Shown here: one piece after another, positions 35,796-45,879 of the stretch
How positions within the stretch are numbered: the first letter of the stretch is position 1
Layout: the number at the start of each line of letters is the position of its first letter
Assembly (NCBI GenBank): GCA_007922225.1
Contig: ML679974.1
Span: forward strand, 3,089,105 to 3,153,104
DNA: 64,000 bases
Source of the DNA: Emydura subglobosa
Lineage: Eukaryota > Chordata > Testudines > Chelidae
Direction: 5' to 3'
Translations under genes and position numbers: made by a program
The notes under the pieces: generated by a model
What the model was told of the DNA's origin: nothing
What the model saw: the letters and a program-made list of their open reading frames with translations, nothing else
Database searches by the model: none

Positions 35796-35988
35796 TTCTA
35801 TCTTCGAGTGAGTGCTCATATGCATTCCAATATAGGTGTGCGCGCGCCCCATGCACAGGTTCCTGGAACTTTTTTCCGTAGCAAGCCCCGCAGGGCCAGC
35901 CCAGGAGCCCCCTGGAGTGTCGTGCTCATATTGTGGTATAAAGGGCGCTGCTGGCCCCGCGGGCCCCCAGTTCCTTCTTTCCGCCTGT
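35796..35988 (+). repeat. Left inverted terminal repeat of element A
   Basis: Its reverse complement is found at 41727-41939 with many matches, for example GCAAGCCCCGCAGGGCCAGC versus the complement of GCTGGCCCTGTGGGGCTTGC. The outermost part, TCTATCTTCGAGTGAGTGCT, is also repeated in inverted form in the ICR at 41592-41631 but not at the extreme right end, as expected for the split ends of DIRS elements. Confidence 0.9.
35937..35942 (+). promoter_or_regulatory. TATA box in left ITR of element A
   Basis: TATAAA lies about 200 bp upstream of the ORF1 start in a GC-rich stretch. Element D has TATATAG at the homologous place (54808-54814). The right ITR contains the same box on the minus strand (about 41769-41774). 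Confidence 0.6.
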
Positions 35989-36144
35989 GACGGTTGCTGG
36001 AACTACTGCCTCTTGCTGTCTAGCAAGTAGCATTTGTACCCTAGCTTGTTTGTTCGACTGTTCTTTGAAGTTCTAGTGTTAAGTAGTTGTTAATAGTTAG
36101 TTAAGTAGATCAGAGTAAGTACCCTTAGGGGTTCCTGTTGAGTC

Positions 36145-38600
36145 ATGCCTGTCTCTACGGGCTTTAAAAGCTGTGATCTCTGCGCTAAAGCCTTTCCTGT
36201 GAGTGATCCTCATGACTGCTGCCTCCGATGTCTCAGAGAGCAGCATAGAAGAGACAAGTGCCTTCAAGCCCCGGACGCAAAAAGAGAGGGACGCCAGGCT
36301 GAAGGCCATCTTGATGGAGTCCGCACTCCGGCCAGCGTCTGAACCATCGCGGTCCCCAACAGCACTGAGCGTGTTGTCGGTGCGGAGTGCTCCTCCGGCA
36401 CCGGCACCGAGGCTGAAGGTGCCCAAGAAGAAAACGCGGCCCGAGGCCGCACCTATGGACTCCTCCCTACGACCGGGACAGCAGGGAGAGATCAAGGAGA
36501 TGCCCCAGCCACGTGCCTTGGAGGTTACTCCAGCACCGGCGTCTCCATGCAGGGAGCCTCCCCCAACTCCTGGGGGTGGAGGAGCGCCCCTGCAAGGGCC
36601 GTCGACACCGGAGGCGTTCACTGCGGCACGTGCCCTCATGGCTATGCCCACGCCTCCGTCCCCCCCTCGGCCAAGGGCTCAGGGACCTGCGTCTCGGGGC
36701 AAACCCACGCTGGGTGGCCCCGGTGAGTGGAGACGTCTGCAATCTAAGTCCTCCTCCCAAATGGTCACGGAGGGTGGAGAGTGTTGGCTTCCCTCCGAGC
36801 TCCGACTCTAGGTTGTCGAGCGCTTCAGCACCGCAACATCGTGGGTGGTCGCGAGGCTGGCACCGGGGTCGTTAGACATCCAGCTCTGACTCCAGCAGGG
36901 ACCGCAGTTCGGGCTCGCAAACTCTGGTGCGGAGCCCACAGTGGGCACCATTCTAGATCCCTGTCCTGCAGCCGCAGCCGATCCACGGACAGCAGTCCAC
37001 TCTTGCCGGTCTGGGCCTCACTACCGGCACCGACGGCACCGAGGGTCCGGGTACCGGCCTCCGCACTGGTCCCAGACTTTACGGCACCGCCATCCTTTGT
37101 GGTCCTACCACCCATACCGGCATCGACAGCCCCAGCACCGACAGCTGTGCTGTCTAGATCTGCTCCACACAGGCATCACCGACGCCGGTCCCGCTCTCGA
37201 GGGGGCAAGCGGCGTCACAAGACATCTCGGCTCAGGGGCAGGTCCTCAACCTCTTCTTCTTCGGCTTCGTCCTCCGGCCGGCACCGAAGGCATCGGCGCC
37301 GGTCAACGTATTCGTCGCGGAGCTGTTCTCCATACCGTGGTGGCAAGTGACGCTCTGGTGGCTCAGGTGGCCGGCACGCTACAGCACACCAGCCACAACC
37401 CGTACCGGTACTGGGATGGGGCCAAGGGCAGTGGCAATGGCCTTATTGGGTCCCATGGAGCGCACAAGTGGCCCAGGCCACCGCATCGCTGCATTCCTCG
37501 GCGGCCCCGCCAGCACCCCTGCTAGTTAAGCCAACCCAGGTGCATGATATGGAGAGAGACTCAGACCCTGAGGAAGACCCCTCTACAGGGCCCCTTCCTC
37601 AGTCCTCCTCCTCGTCTCCGGACGATGTAGCGGCCAGGGATCACAGGGCTCCCGTTTGACTTCCGGGCCCATCAGGACCTTCTAAAAAGGGCCACTGAGA
37701 ACTTGGGCATGGAGTTTAAAATAATGTCCGAAGAAGAGGACTCCTCTTTGGGCCATCAGGGTCTGCAGGCCCTTCAAGAGCGGCCCTCCCTGTACACGAC
37801 AGGGTTATGAAAATTGCCAAAAACCTCTGGCAAACCCCGTCCTCTGTACCTCCTATGTCCAAAGCGGTAGAAAGGAAATACTACGTCCCTAAGGATCCTT
37901 TTGAGTTCCTCTATAATCACCCGACGCCCGGGTCTCTAGTGGTTGACGCAGCCAGTCAGAGAGACCGCAGGGCAGCCAAGGGAATACTCCTAAAGATAAG
38001 GATGGGAGGAAACTAGACCTCTTTGGGAGAAAGTTCTACTGTACTGCAGCGTTGCGGTTCAGAGTAGTAAATCACCAGGCTCTGTTGGGGAATTATAATC
38101 TCAACCTCTGGTCATCGCTACAGAGATTTGCATCGGCGTTACCACCTGACCAAGCAGTGGATTTTGCCACGGTCACCCAAGAGGGAGAAGCTGTGGCGAA
38201 TGCGGCCCTGCAGTCCGCCAGTGACACAGCAGACACAGCTAGCAGGGCCTTGGCATCGGCTGTCGTCATGCGTTGTTGCTCCTGGCTCCAGGCATCAGGC
38301 CTGTCACAGGAGGTCCAGCAGGCCATACAGGACCTCCCTTTCGACGGCACCAGGCTATTCTCGGAAAAGACAGATGAGAAATTGCATGCCTTAAAAGACT
38401 CTCTGGCTACCCTGAAGTCCCTAGAGCTGTATACCCCCCCCAATCCTGGCCTCAGGCCCAGAGGCAACCAGCCCCTTCACGCCCCCGCCGAGACCGGCTC
38501 CCCGACCCGCCCAGCCAAGAAGAGGTCGGGATCGCTACTGGGGGCCAAACAGGGGAGGCCGGCAAGGGTCCTCTGCTGGGGCCCAGCAAGGGCCTCCTAA
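36145..38600 (+). pseudogene. ORF1 (Gag-like) of DIRS element A, frameshifted
   Basis: The start MPVSTGFKSCDLCAKAFPVS matches the ORF1 starts in D and C. Domains: an N-terminal Cys/His module (CDLC...DPHDCCLRC...H....C, residues 10-45), a Ser/Pro/Ala-rich middle, an Arg/Ser-rich stretch (37170-37350), a Trp/Pro/Gly segment (near 37410-37470), an acidic Ser-rich tract (SDPEEDPSTGPLPQSSSSSP) and a conserved C-terminal part (ERKYYVPKDPFEFLYNHP; FRVVNHQALLGNYNLNLWSS; VVMRCCSWLQASG; EKLHALKDSLATL). The frame changes several times, so no complete protein is encoded. The role is inferred to be capsid or nucleic-acid packaging as in other retrotransposons. Its end abuts ORF2. Confidence 0.8.
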
Positions 38601-40531
38601 AGGGTGTAGTCCCAATAAACGGTTTTGATAGTGTGCACGAGGGTGGCACTCTTCCTTTTCCCCTGGATCTTACCCGACCGTTTGCAGAAAGGCTTTGACC
38701 ATTCTATGCAGAGTGGGAAGCCATTACTACGGACCGTTGGGTCCTGGAGGTGGTTCTCAAAGGTTATGCCCTTCAACTCACGGCCTTTTCCCCAGACTCC
38801 CCCCCCAGGTTATTCTCCCTCGGGGACCCTGCCCACGAGCAACTCCTCGTACAGGAGGTTAATTCTCTTCTAGCGTTTGGGGCGCTGGAAGAAGTCCCAG
38901 TGACTGAGAGGGGGAGGGGATTCTATTCCAGGTATTTCGTGATTCCCAAGGCGGAACTTAGACCCATCTTAGACCTATGTTATCTGAACGAGTATATCGG
39001 ACGCATCAGGTTCTTCATGGTCTCCCTCTCCTCCATCATTCCTGTCCTAGATCCAGGGGACTGGTACGCTGCCCTCGATCTAAAAGATGCATATTTTCAT
39101 ATCTCTATTTTACCTGCCCATAGGAGGTTCCTAAGGTTCGTGGTAGCAGGACGCCACTACCAGTTTGGGGTCCTGCCCTTTGGTCTTCCGTCAGCACCCA
39201 GGCGGTGGTGGTGGCCCACCTGTGCTGCAGAGGGGTACAAATTTTCCCCTACCTGGATGACTGGCTGATCCGGGGCAAGTCCAGGGCCCATGTGAGGAAC
39301 AGCCTGGGGCTTACCTGCGCAACATGCACCAGACTGGGGCTGCTTATCAACGAGCAGAAATCCACGCTTACCCCAGTGCAGTGTATAGATTTTATCGGGG
39401 CCACACTGGACGCTATAAAGGCCAGAGCCTTTCTCCCACAGCCTCGATTCAAGGCAATGGCGGCCATAATAGCCGATCTCCACAGGTCCCCCACGACTAC
39501 GGCCAGACACTGTCTGCAGCTGTTGGGACACATGGCAGCCCCTACATATGTGGTGAGGCTGGCTCGCCTCAGGCTTAGGCCTTTCTAGGCGTGGTTGGCC
39601 TCAGTGTATGTGCCAAACAGACATTCACTGACTAGAGTGGTCATGGTTCCCCCACAGGTGCTGTCATCCCTCAATTGGTGGAGGGACCCAAGGGAAGTGA
39701 TGAAGGGAGTCCCGTTCAGAGACTTGGCCCCTCAGTGACTCTCATCACAGATGCATCCCATGTGGGATGGGGAGCCCACATCAGTCGCGACCTGGGCACC
39801 CAAGGGCTATGGTCACCCGAGGAGAGAGCTCTGCACATGAACGTACGCGAGCTCATAGCAGTCCGGTTGGCCTACAAGGCCTTCTTCAGATTCCTGAGGG
39901 GCAGGGTGGTCCACGTCCTCACAGACAATACGGCGGCCATGTTTTATGTGAACAGGCGGGGGGAGCACACTCCTCGGCTCTTTGCCAGGAGGCTACCCGA
40001 CTCTGGGACTTTGTAGTGAGGCATGATTTTCATTTATTGGCTTCTCACCTCCCCGGGGTCAGGAACAATGAGGCGGACCGCCTCAGCAGGTCGTTCTCAC
40101 CCCGCCACAACTGGTCACTGCACCAGGATATAGTGACTTCAATTTTCCAGGAGTGGGGTGTTCCCCAACTAGACTTGTTCGCGTCGGTCTGGAACAGGAA
40201 ATGCCCGAGGTTTTGCTCGCTTCAGGGTCGTGAGCCGGGCTCCCTGTCTGACGCGTTCCTTATAGACTGGATGGGGGTCCTAATGTATGCATTTCCCTCC
40301 ATCCCGCTCCTGCCCCAAGTCCTTCTCAAAATCAAGAGGGACAGAGCAGACATCATTCTGATCGCCCCAGCGTGGCCGAGGCAGCATTGGTACAGCATGC
40401 TGCTCAACCTCTCCATCACCACGCTGATTCCGCTACCCAGGCTCTACGACTTGCTCTCCCAGGACCAGGGGTGCCTGCTGCACCCGGACCTGGACTCCCT
40501 CCACCTGATGGCATGGAGACTCTGTGGCTGA
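38601..40531 (+). pseudogene. ORF2 of DIRS element A: reverse transcriptase and RNase H, frameshifted
   Basis: RT blocks: GYALQLTAFSPDSPP, AHEQLLVQEVNSLLAFGALE, RGFYSRYFVIPKAELRPILD, WYAALDLKDAYFHISIL (motif A), FGVLPFGLPSAP (motif B) and FPYLDDWLIRGKS (motif C with LDD). A deletion of about 20 bp after SAPR (near 39201-39206), relative to element D, shifts the frame between motifs B and C. RNase H blocks: ITDASHVGWGAHIS, LHMNVRELIAVRLAYKAF, HVLTDNTAAMFYVNRRG and NNEADRLSRSF. Beyond it lies a block conserved in D and C (LDLFASVWNRKCPRFCS; LIAPAWPRQHWYSMLL) ending at a TGA (40529-40531). Some DIRS elements carry a Dam-like methyltransferase here, but I see no clear DPPY motif. Confidence 0.9.
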
Positions 40532-41557
40532 CAGAAGGAGAAAGAGCCTGCTCCTTGCAGGTCCAACAGGTTCTGCTGGGTAGCAGGAAATCGTCCACAC
40601 AGGTGACGTACAGGGCCAAGTGGAGGCGGTTTTCCTGTCTAGGGTTATACCGCCAAGTTTCTCGCCTATACAGGTGATCTTGGAATACCTGTTGCACCTT
40701 AACCTTCAGGGCCTAGCTCTGGCTTCCCTGAAGGTGCACTTGGTGGCAATCTCGGCCTTCCACCAGCTGATGGAGGGGCATTCCCTGTTTTCCCACCCCA
40801 TGTCAGTTAGGTTCCTTAAAGGGCTGGAGAGGACATTCCCGCAGGTCCGGGACCTGGTGCCACCCTGGGATCTCAACCTGGTCCTTACCATGTTGATGAA
40901 ACACCCCTTCGAGCCCATGGCCACGTGCTCCCTCCTCCTCTTGTCTTGGAAGGTAGCCTTCCTGGTGGCCATTACATCAGCTAGGAGGGTCTCCGAGATA
41001 AGGGCTTTGACCTCAGAGCCCCCCCACATGGTTTTCTATAAGAATAAGGTCCGGCTGAGGCCTCACCCGGCTTTCCTACCTAAGGTCGTGTTTCAGTTCC
41101 ATTGTAATCAAGATATCTTCCTCCCCGTGTTTTCCCTAAACCACACGGTTCGGAGGACGAGCGGAGGTGGCATTCGCTGGATGTCAGACGAGCCTTGGCC
41201 TACTACATCGAGTGGACCAGGCCCTTCCAGAAGTCATCGCAGCTGTTTGTAGCAGTGGCTGACCAGATGAAAGGCTCACCTGTCTCCACCCAGCGAATCT
41301 CCAACTGGATTACTGCCTGCATCAGAGCCTGCTACGAGCAGGCAGGGGTGACCCTTCCGGGTGCTGTGAAGGCACACTCAACCAGAGCCCAGGCCTCATC
41401 CACGGCCTTCCTGGAGCAAGTGCCCCTGAAGGACATGTACAGAGCAGCGACCTGGTCATCAGTCCACACCTTAATGTCGCACTACGCCATCGTGGAGCAG
41501 GCGAGAGAAGATGCGGGTTTCGGCAGAGCTGTGCCGACAAGAGCAGGTCAGCGATAA
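40513..41557 (+). pseudogene. Tyrosine recombinase ORF of DIRS element A, frameshifted
   Basis: The ATG at 40513 overlaps the ORF2 stop by 19 nt. Blocks: METLWLTEGERACSLQVQQV, YRAKWRRFSC, LNLQGLALASLKVHLVAIS (arm/core-binding part), then LLLSWKVAFLVAITSARRVS with the first catalytic Arg, FYKNKVRLRPHPAFLPKVV, AHSTRAQASSTAFLEQVPL (HxxR), and ATWSSVHTLMSHYAIVEQA (Trp and nucleophilic Tyr). All four parts of the catalytic R...HxxR...W...Y set are present in the sequence but lie in more than one frame (shifts near 40645 and 41190). The enzyme would insert a circular DNA by site-specific recombination instead of integrase-type cutting. Confidence 0.9.
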
Positions 41558-41591
41558 CTCCTACCCACCTCCAAGGTATGGCTAATTAATC

Positions 41592-41691
41592 ACCTATATT
41601 GGAATGCATATGAGCAATCACTCAAAGATAGAAAACAAGGTTACTTACAAGTAACTGTTGTTCTTCGAGATGTGTTGCTCATATCCATTCC
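41592..41691 (+). repeat. Internal complementary region (ICR) of element A
   Basis: Positions 41592-41631 are the reverse complement of the left end (35797-35835) and 41631-41691 are the reverse complement of the right end (41880-41938). The ICR therefore reads as the complement of the two ends joined. GTTACTTACAAGTAAC in its middle is a perfect dyad. In DIRS elements the ICR is thought to template completion of the ends and circle formation. Confidence 0.88.
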
Positions 41692-41726
41692 ACACCCACC
41701 CTCCATCCCCACTGTCGGAGTCGGCA

Positions 41727-41939
41727 GAAAGAAGGGACTGGGGGCCCGCGGGGCCAGCAGCGCCCTTTATACCGCGATATGAGCACGGCACTCCAGGGGG
41801 CTCCTGGGCTGGCCCTGTGGGGCTTGCTAGGGAAAAAAGTTCCGGGAATCTGTGCACGGGGCGCGCACACACCTATGTTGGAATAGATATGAGCAACACA
41901 TCTCGAAGAACAACAGTTACTGGTAAGTAACCTTGTTTT
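41727..41939 (+). repeat. Right inverted terminal repeat of element A
   Basis: It is the inverted copy of 35810-35988 and extends further right into ATCTCGAAGAACAACAGTTA, CTGGTAAGTAACC and TTGTTTT, the part matched only by the ICR. It contains a minus-strand TATAAA box directed inward and a GTAAGTAA donor-like sequence at 41923. Confidence 0.88.
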
Positions 41940-42009
41940 ATTGGTTTGGTTTATTGCCCAATCCCCGGTACATTGGTCTGAAACTGCAAGAAGTATGCCT
42001 CCAGCTACC

Positions 42010-43562
42010 TAGTGTGAATCCAGCACTAGCAGTACCATATCTCTGGTCCCCATGCTGGGGCCTAGCTGGGAGGTAAGGAAGCATACCCATAAGCATGGGA
42101 CTAAGTCTTCCTCAAAAGTGAAAAAAGCGGACACTCCTTCCACAAGCTTGAGCCATGGAGACGGAGTGCACACAAACCCCCATAGGCATGACAAGAAGTT
42201 CCACGTGCAGGGAGATCCAATAATTCCACGCGCCAGCCCACTGCTATTGTCAGCACTGGTGCTGCATAAGATACAGGATCCATCCGCTCTGGGGAAGTCC
42301 ACCACACCAACATTGGCACTGAGTAAAGAGAGGGTACCTCTGACATCAGGGAGATCTGGAACTGTGTTTGAGCCTCAGGGCATATTTGCTGTAATAGAAC
42401 TGGGATCATCCCATCTGTTGGGACCTTCTACCTCCAGGGAGATTATTTCTCCCCCTCGTGATGTGCTCCCACTACGAGACACCCTAAGTTCCTGCTCTGG
42501 CGATCTACACCATTCTACTGGGTCCAACAATACTGCCAGTGGAACCGGAGTCTGCCTTCTCATCCTCTGACAAATGGACAAATTGGACACCGGAGAGGGA
42601 CCATCAACATCGTATCACCTGTATGTGCATTCCTGGAGACTGTCCCATCTTGGCCACACCCTCCACTCCAAGAGCCACTGTTACCCCATCCCATGGGAAC
42701 CTCCACAATATCTCCCAGATCTGACCTACTGGCAGCACTCAGGACCTCGGTCCCAACACCTCCCTCAGAACCAGCCTGATTTCTGAGAGAACCTTCACCT
42801 GCCTCCCCTTCTAGCAGGTGCTCAGATCTGTTGGAGGAGGAGGAACCCTTAACCCGACACCGACAGTAGTGCTGGAACCAGTGAGGTTTTCCTCCTCTTT
42901 TCCAGATGAGGCAGTGACTACAGCATCCCCTTCACCTCTGGATAACTTTAGGCAGTTTGAAGAACTGCTGCGCAGAGTCATGGGGGAACTCCACATTCCC
43001 CTAGAGGAAATCCAAGACGCCAAGAATTAAGTTCTGGATATCCTCCACTCCTCAGCAACACCTAGGGTTGCACTGCCTATTAATGATGCGTTATCAAGCC
43101 TGCCAGGATAGCATGGCAAACCCCAGCCATGTGCACACCGCCAAAGGGGCAGATGGACAGTATTAAGTTCCGGCTAAGGGGTCTGAGTTTCTTATCTGGC
43201 CACTAAAATCCCTGGTTGTTCAAGTAGCAACTGAATGAGCCAGACAACAGCACCCTTGCGGTATACCATCTGACAATCAAGGCAAGCATTTGGACCTTTT
43301 GGGGCATAAGGTCTTTTCCTCAGCCTCTCTCCAATTTAGGATTTTGAACTATCAAGTGTTACTAGACAAATATGACTTCCTGAGTTACAGCAAATTTGTG
43401 AAATTTGCTGATAGCCTCCCACAACAGGACCAGACTCATTTTCAGATACTCATTAAGGAAGGGAAGCTGGTAGCCAGAACAACTCTCCAATCAGTGCTAG
43501 ATGCAGCAGATAATTCCTCCAGAGCCATGGCTATGGTCATAGATATGCATATGGAATCTTGA
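42010..43562 (+). pseudogene. ORF1 relic of DIRS element B
   Basis: The N-terminal Cys/His module is missing. A Ser/Thr/Pro-rich middle with many stops is followed by the conserved C-terminal part in the frame at 43290-43562: MDLLGHKVFSSASLQFRILN, YQVLLDKYDFLSYSKFVKFA and ARTTLQSVLDAADNSSRAMA. These match KLDLFVRKVYSTA, NHQALLGRYN and AALQSASNAADAASRVMA of element D. The match fixes this as the same gene in a diverged family. Confidence 0.75.
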
Positions 43563-43949
43563 TTCCTCCCTAGGGAAGCCAGAGGAGTGGTGCAGAACAC
43601 TTTGATGCATCCCATGTTTTTCATCAAAGGACGGATGAATTGCTACATACCCTCAAGCACTCCAGAGCCACCTTTCGCTCGCTGGGCACCTACGCTGCTG
43701 CCCTGAAGTATAAATTCCACAGCCCATCACCCATCCAATGCTATGGGTCCTCCTAATTCTACCCTCAGAGACCTTATGAGCCACCAAAGAAGTGACAGAA
43801 AATCCAGAGATCCCGCCTCCTGGGATCCCCTTCACAGGTTTCAACATCACAGCTTCAACCTCTGACCAAGAGATATTTCTGAGACAACCTTGAGAGCTGT
43901 CAGCCATCTTGCCTACCACCTCACAACCACCCTACCCCCTTTGGGGATC

Positions 43950-45740
43950 ATTTAGTAATCTTTTCCCAAGCTTGGAGTTCAATAACAATTGACAAATGGG
44001 TGCTGAACATCATCCACCATGGCTATATGATTGAATTCATCATGCAGCCTCCTCCAAAACCTCTGTCCTTATTCCTTCTCATGAACCACTTTCATGACAG
44101 CATTCTCACCCTAGGGGTGAACTCCTTGCTACAAAAGGGAATGAAAAAACACATTCCCTGAAATATCAAGGAACAGGGTTCTATTTGACTTACTCCCTCA
44201 TACCCAAAAAGAAAGGCGGATGGAACGAATCCTCGACCGTAGTCATCTCAATCACTTCATCCGCAAATTCAAGTTTCATATGGTCATCTTGGTAGCTATT
44301 ATCCCACTCATAGGAAAAGTGATTTATGGCTCTCGATATGCAGGACACTTATTTTCATATCAATATCCATCTGGGCCACAGACTCTTCCTGTGATTCACA
44401 GTTGGCACCCACCATTTCCGGTACAGATACTGCTCTTCGGAATAGCCATAGTTCCCAGAGTCTTCACCAAAGTTTTCTCCATTGCAGCAGCCTATATCAG
44501 ACGTTTTGGGGTCCTGGTGTTTCCATATATTGACGACTGGCTCCTAGCCACAGTGTCCAGGCATGAAGCCCAAGTTTCAGCCTCCATGTTACTCGGCTTT
44601 CTTTCATCCTTCAGAGTCAGCATCAATGTCGAGAAATTGATCCTAGACCCCACACAATTCCTGAACTTTATAGGGGGCCACCATCAGTTCAGTCACAGCA
44701 CTGGCCTACCTATCAAGAGGACAGGTTCCAGGGAATGAGAGAAATCATAACTCACATTGTCAACAGTCCTTATGTACTGACCAGGACTTGCCTATCCCTC
44801 CTTGGCCTCATGGTTTTGTGTACATACGTGACTACCTTTGCTTGACTCCACCTTTGCTGCCTTCAGATGTGGCTCAGACAGTTTACTCACCAAAACGTCA
44901 TGCCATAGACCTCATGCTGACAGTTCTGCCAGGATGCTGTCATCCCTTCAGTGGTGGACAGATCCACATCATGTATGTGTAGGGGTTCCCTTCCTCCTCT
45001 CCTCTCCAGATAAGATGATCATCATAGATGCAACCCTCATAGGCATAGGGTGCGCACATGGATGATCACATGACACAGGAAATGTGGACTCCTCACCAAT
45101 CTGGGATGCACGTCAACATCCTGGAACCCCAAGCTGTAAGGAAAGCATGCCAATCCATTCTTCCATTCATCTGTTCCCATCATGTTCTCATCATGATGGA
45201 CACCACCACCATTGTTTTCTACATCAACAAACAGGTGCATGAGCTTGACCATTCTATGCCTTGAAGCAATCATCTCTGGAATTGGTACATCAGTCACCAG
45301 ATACTCTTGTCTGCAGCCAATTTTCTGGGCAGAGCCATCCCTAGGGTACGGTGAATCAGAGCAATTACTCCGGGTCCCATGATTTGGGGGGGGTGCGGGG
45401 GGTGTCCCATGCGTCACGCCAGGATCGGCGGGGAGGCAGGTGGCTTCCACCATGCAGGCTGCAGCTGCCCTTGGTGTTCATTTTAACCAGATTTCACCTG
45501 TATAAAAATGTTAAGGTAGGCCCACACGGTGTGAATTGCTTTGGGCCCTGCATCCCCCTAGGGACGGCCCTGCTTCTGGGGAAACAGAATGTGCACATGG
45601 ACTTGCTCAGAGGACATTTTGTGATCGACCGCAAGAGGGAACTTCACAATTCAATAGTATATGACGTCTTCATGACACTTGGCATGGCAGTCCTTCACAT
45701 AACCATTCCGTCCTCATCCTTGCACCCTGCTCTGACTTAG
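43950..45740 (+). pseudogene. ORF2 relic of DIRS element B: RT and partial RNase H
   Basis: The frame at 44220-44738 carries LNHFIRKFKFHMVILVAIIP, a damaged motif A region, VQILLFGIAIVPRVFTKVFS (motif B), VLVFPYIDDWLLATVSRHEA (motif C with IDDW) and INVEKLILDPTQFLNFIGG. RNase H text follows at 45018-45240: IIIDATLIGIGCAHG, HVNILEPQAVRKACQSILPF and MMDTTTIVFYINKQ, where TDNT has become MDTT. After the MITE, RGHFVIDRKRELHNS may be the distal RNase H and following block, and then the gene stops. Many frame changes exclude function. Confidence 0.8.
45330..45572. mobile_element. hAT-type MITE (243 bp) inserted in element B
   Basis: The terminal inverted repeats are CAGAGCCATCCCTAGGG and CCCTAGGGACGGCCCTG. 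The flanking 8-bp direct repeats are tttctggg (45322-45329) and cttctggg (45573-45580), seven of eight identical. An 8-bp duplication with CAG...CTG ends is diagnostic of hAT elements. The interior contains a G-run and no coding sequence. Confidence 0.88.
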
Positions 45741-45782
45741 GTACTGCTTCTTAGTCACCCTCAGTAGAATACAGTAGGGATC

Positions 45783-45870
45783 GTTACTTGAAGAAGAAAA
45801 AGAAGAGGTTATTTGACTGTAACGGGAGGTTCTTTGTAATGTGTGGTCCATGTCTATAGTCTACTTCACC
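45783..45870 (+). repeat. Internal complementary region of element B
   Basis: GAGGTTATTTGACTGTAACG, GGAGGTTCTTTGTAATGTGT and GGTCCATGTCTAT are the reverse complement of the right end at about 46063-46118. The preceding bases up to ACTTGAAGAAGAAAAAG should complement the lost left end. Confidence 0.75.
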
Positions 45871-45879
45871 CTTGGTCTT

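Larger units (their letters stand above)
35796..41939 (+). mobile_element. DIRS-type tyrosine-recombinase retrotransposon A (6.1 kb, near full length)
   Basis: The element carries every part of a DIRS element: inverted terminal repeats, ORF1, RT plus RNase H, a tyrosine recombinase and an internal complementary region. The ends were fixed from the ICR, whose reverse complement reads right end then left end with a shared TT. There is no target duplication beyond this TT (35796-35797 and 41938-41939). It is much richer in GC than its flanks. All ORFs carry frameshifts, so it cannot move on its own. It belongs to the same family as element D, with clear but not close identity. Orientation is the same as the host exon. 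Confidence 0.93.

Noticed and set aside
36097..36651. A 184-residue open frame on the minus strand across ORF1 of element A
   Set aside because: It is a GC-rich shadow of the ORF1 coding region. Element D does not keep it open at the homologous place.
40110..40530. A Dam-type methyltransferase domain in the DIRS ORF2
   Set aside because: The region is conserved in A, C and D and lies where some DIRS elements carry this domain, but I see no DPPY-type catalytic motif.
36145..41557. An intact, currently active DIRS element
   Set aside because: ORF1, ORF2 and the recombinase of A all contain frameshifts, including a deletion of about 20 bp between RT motifs B and C.
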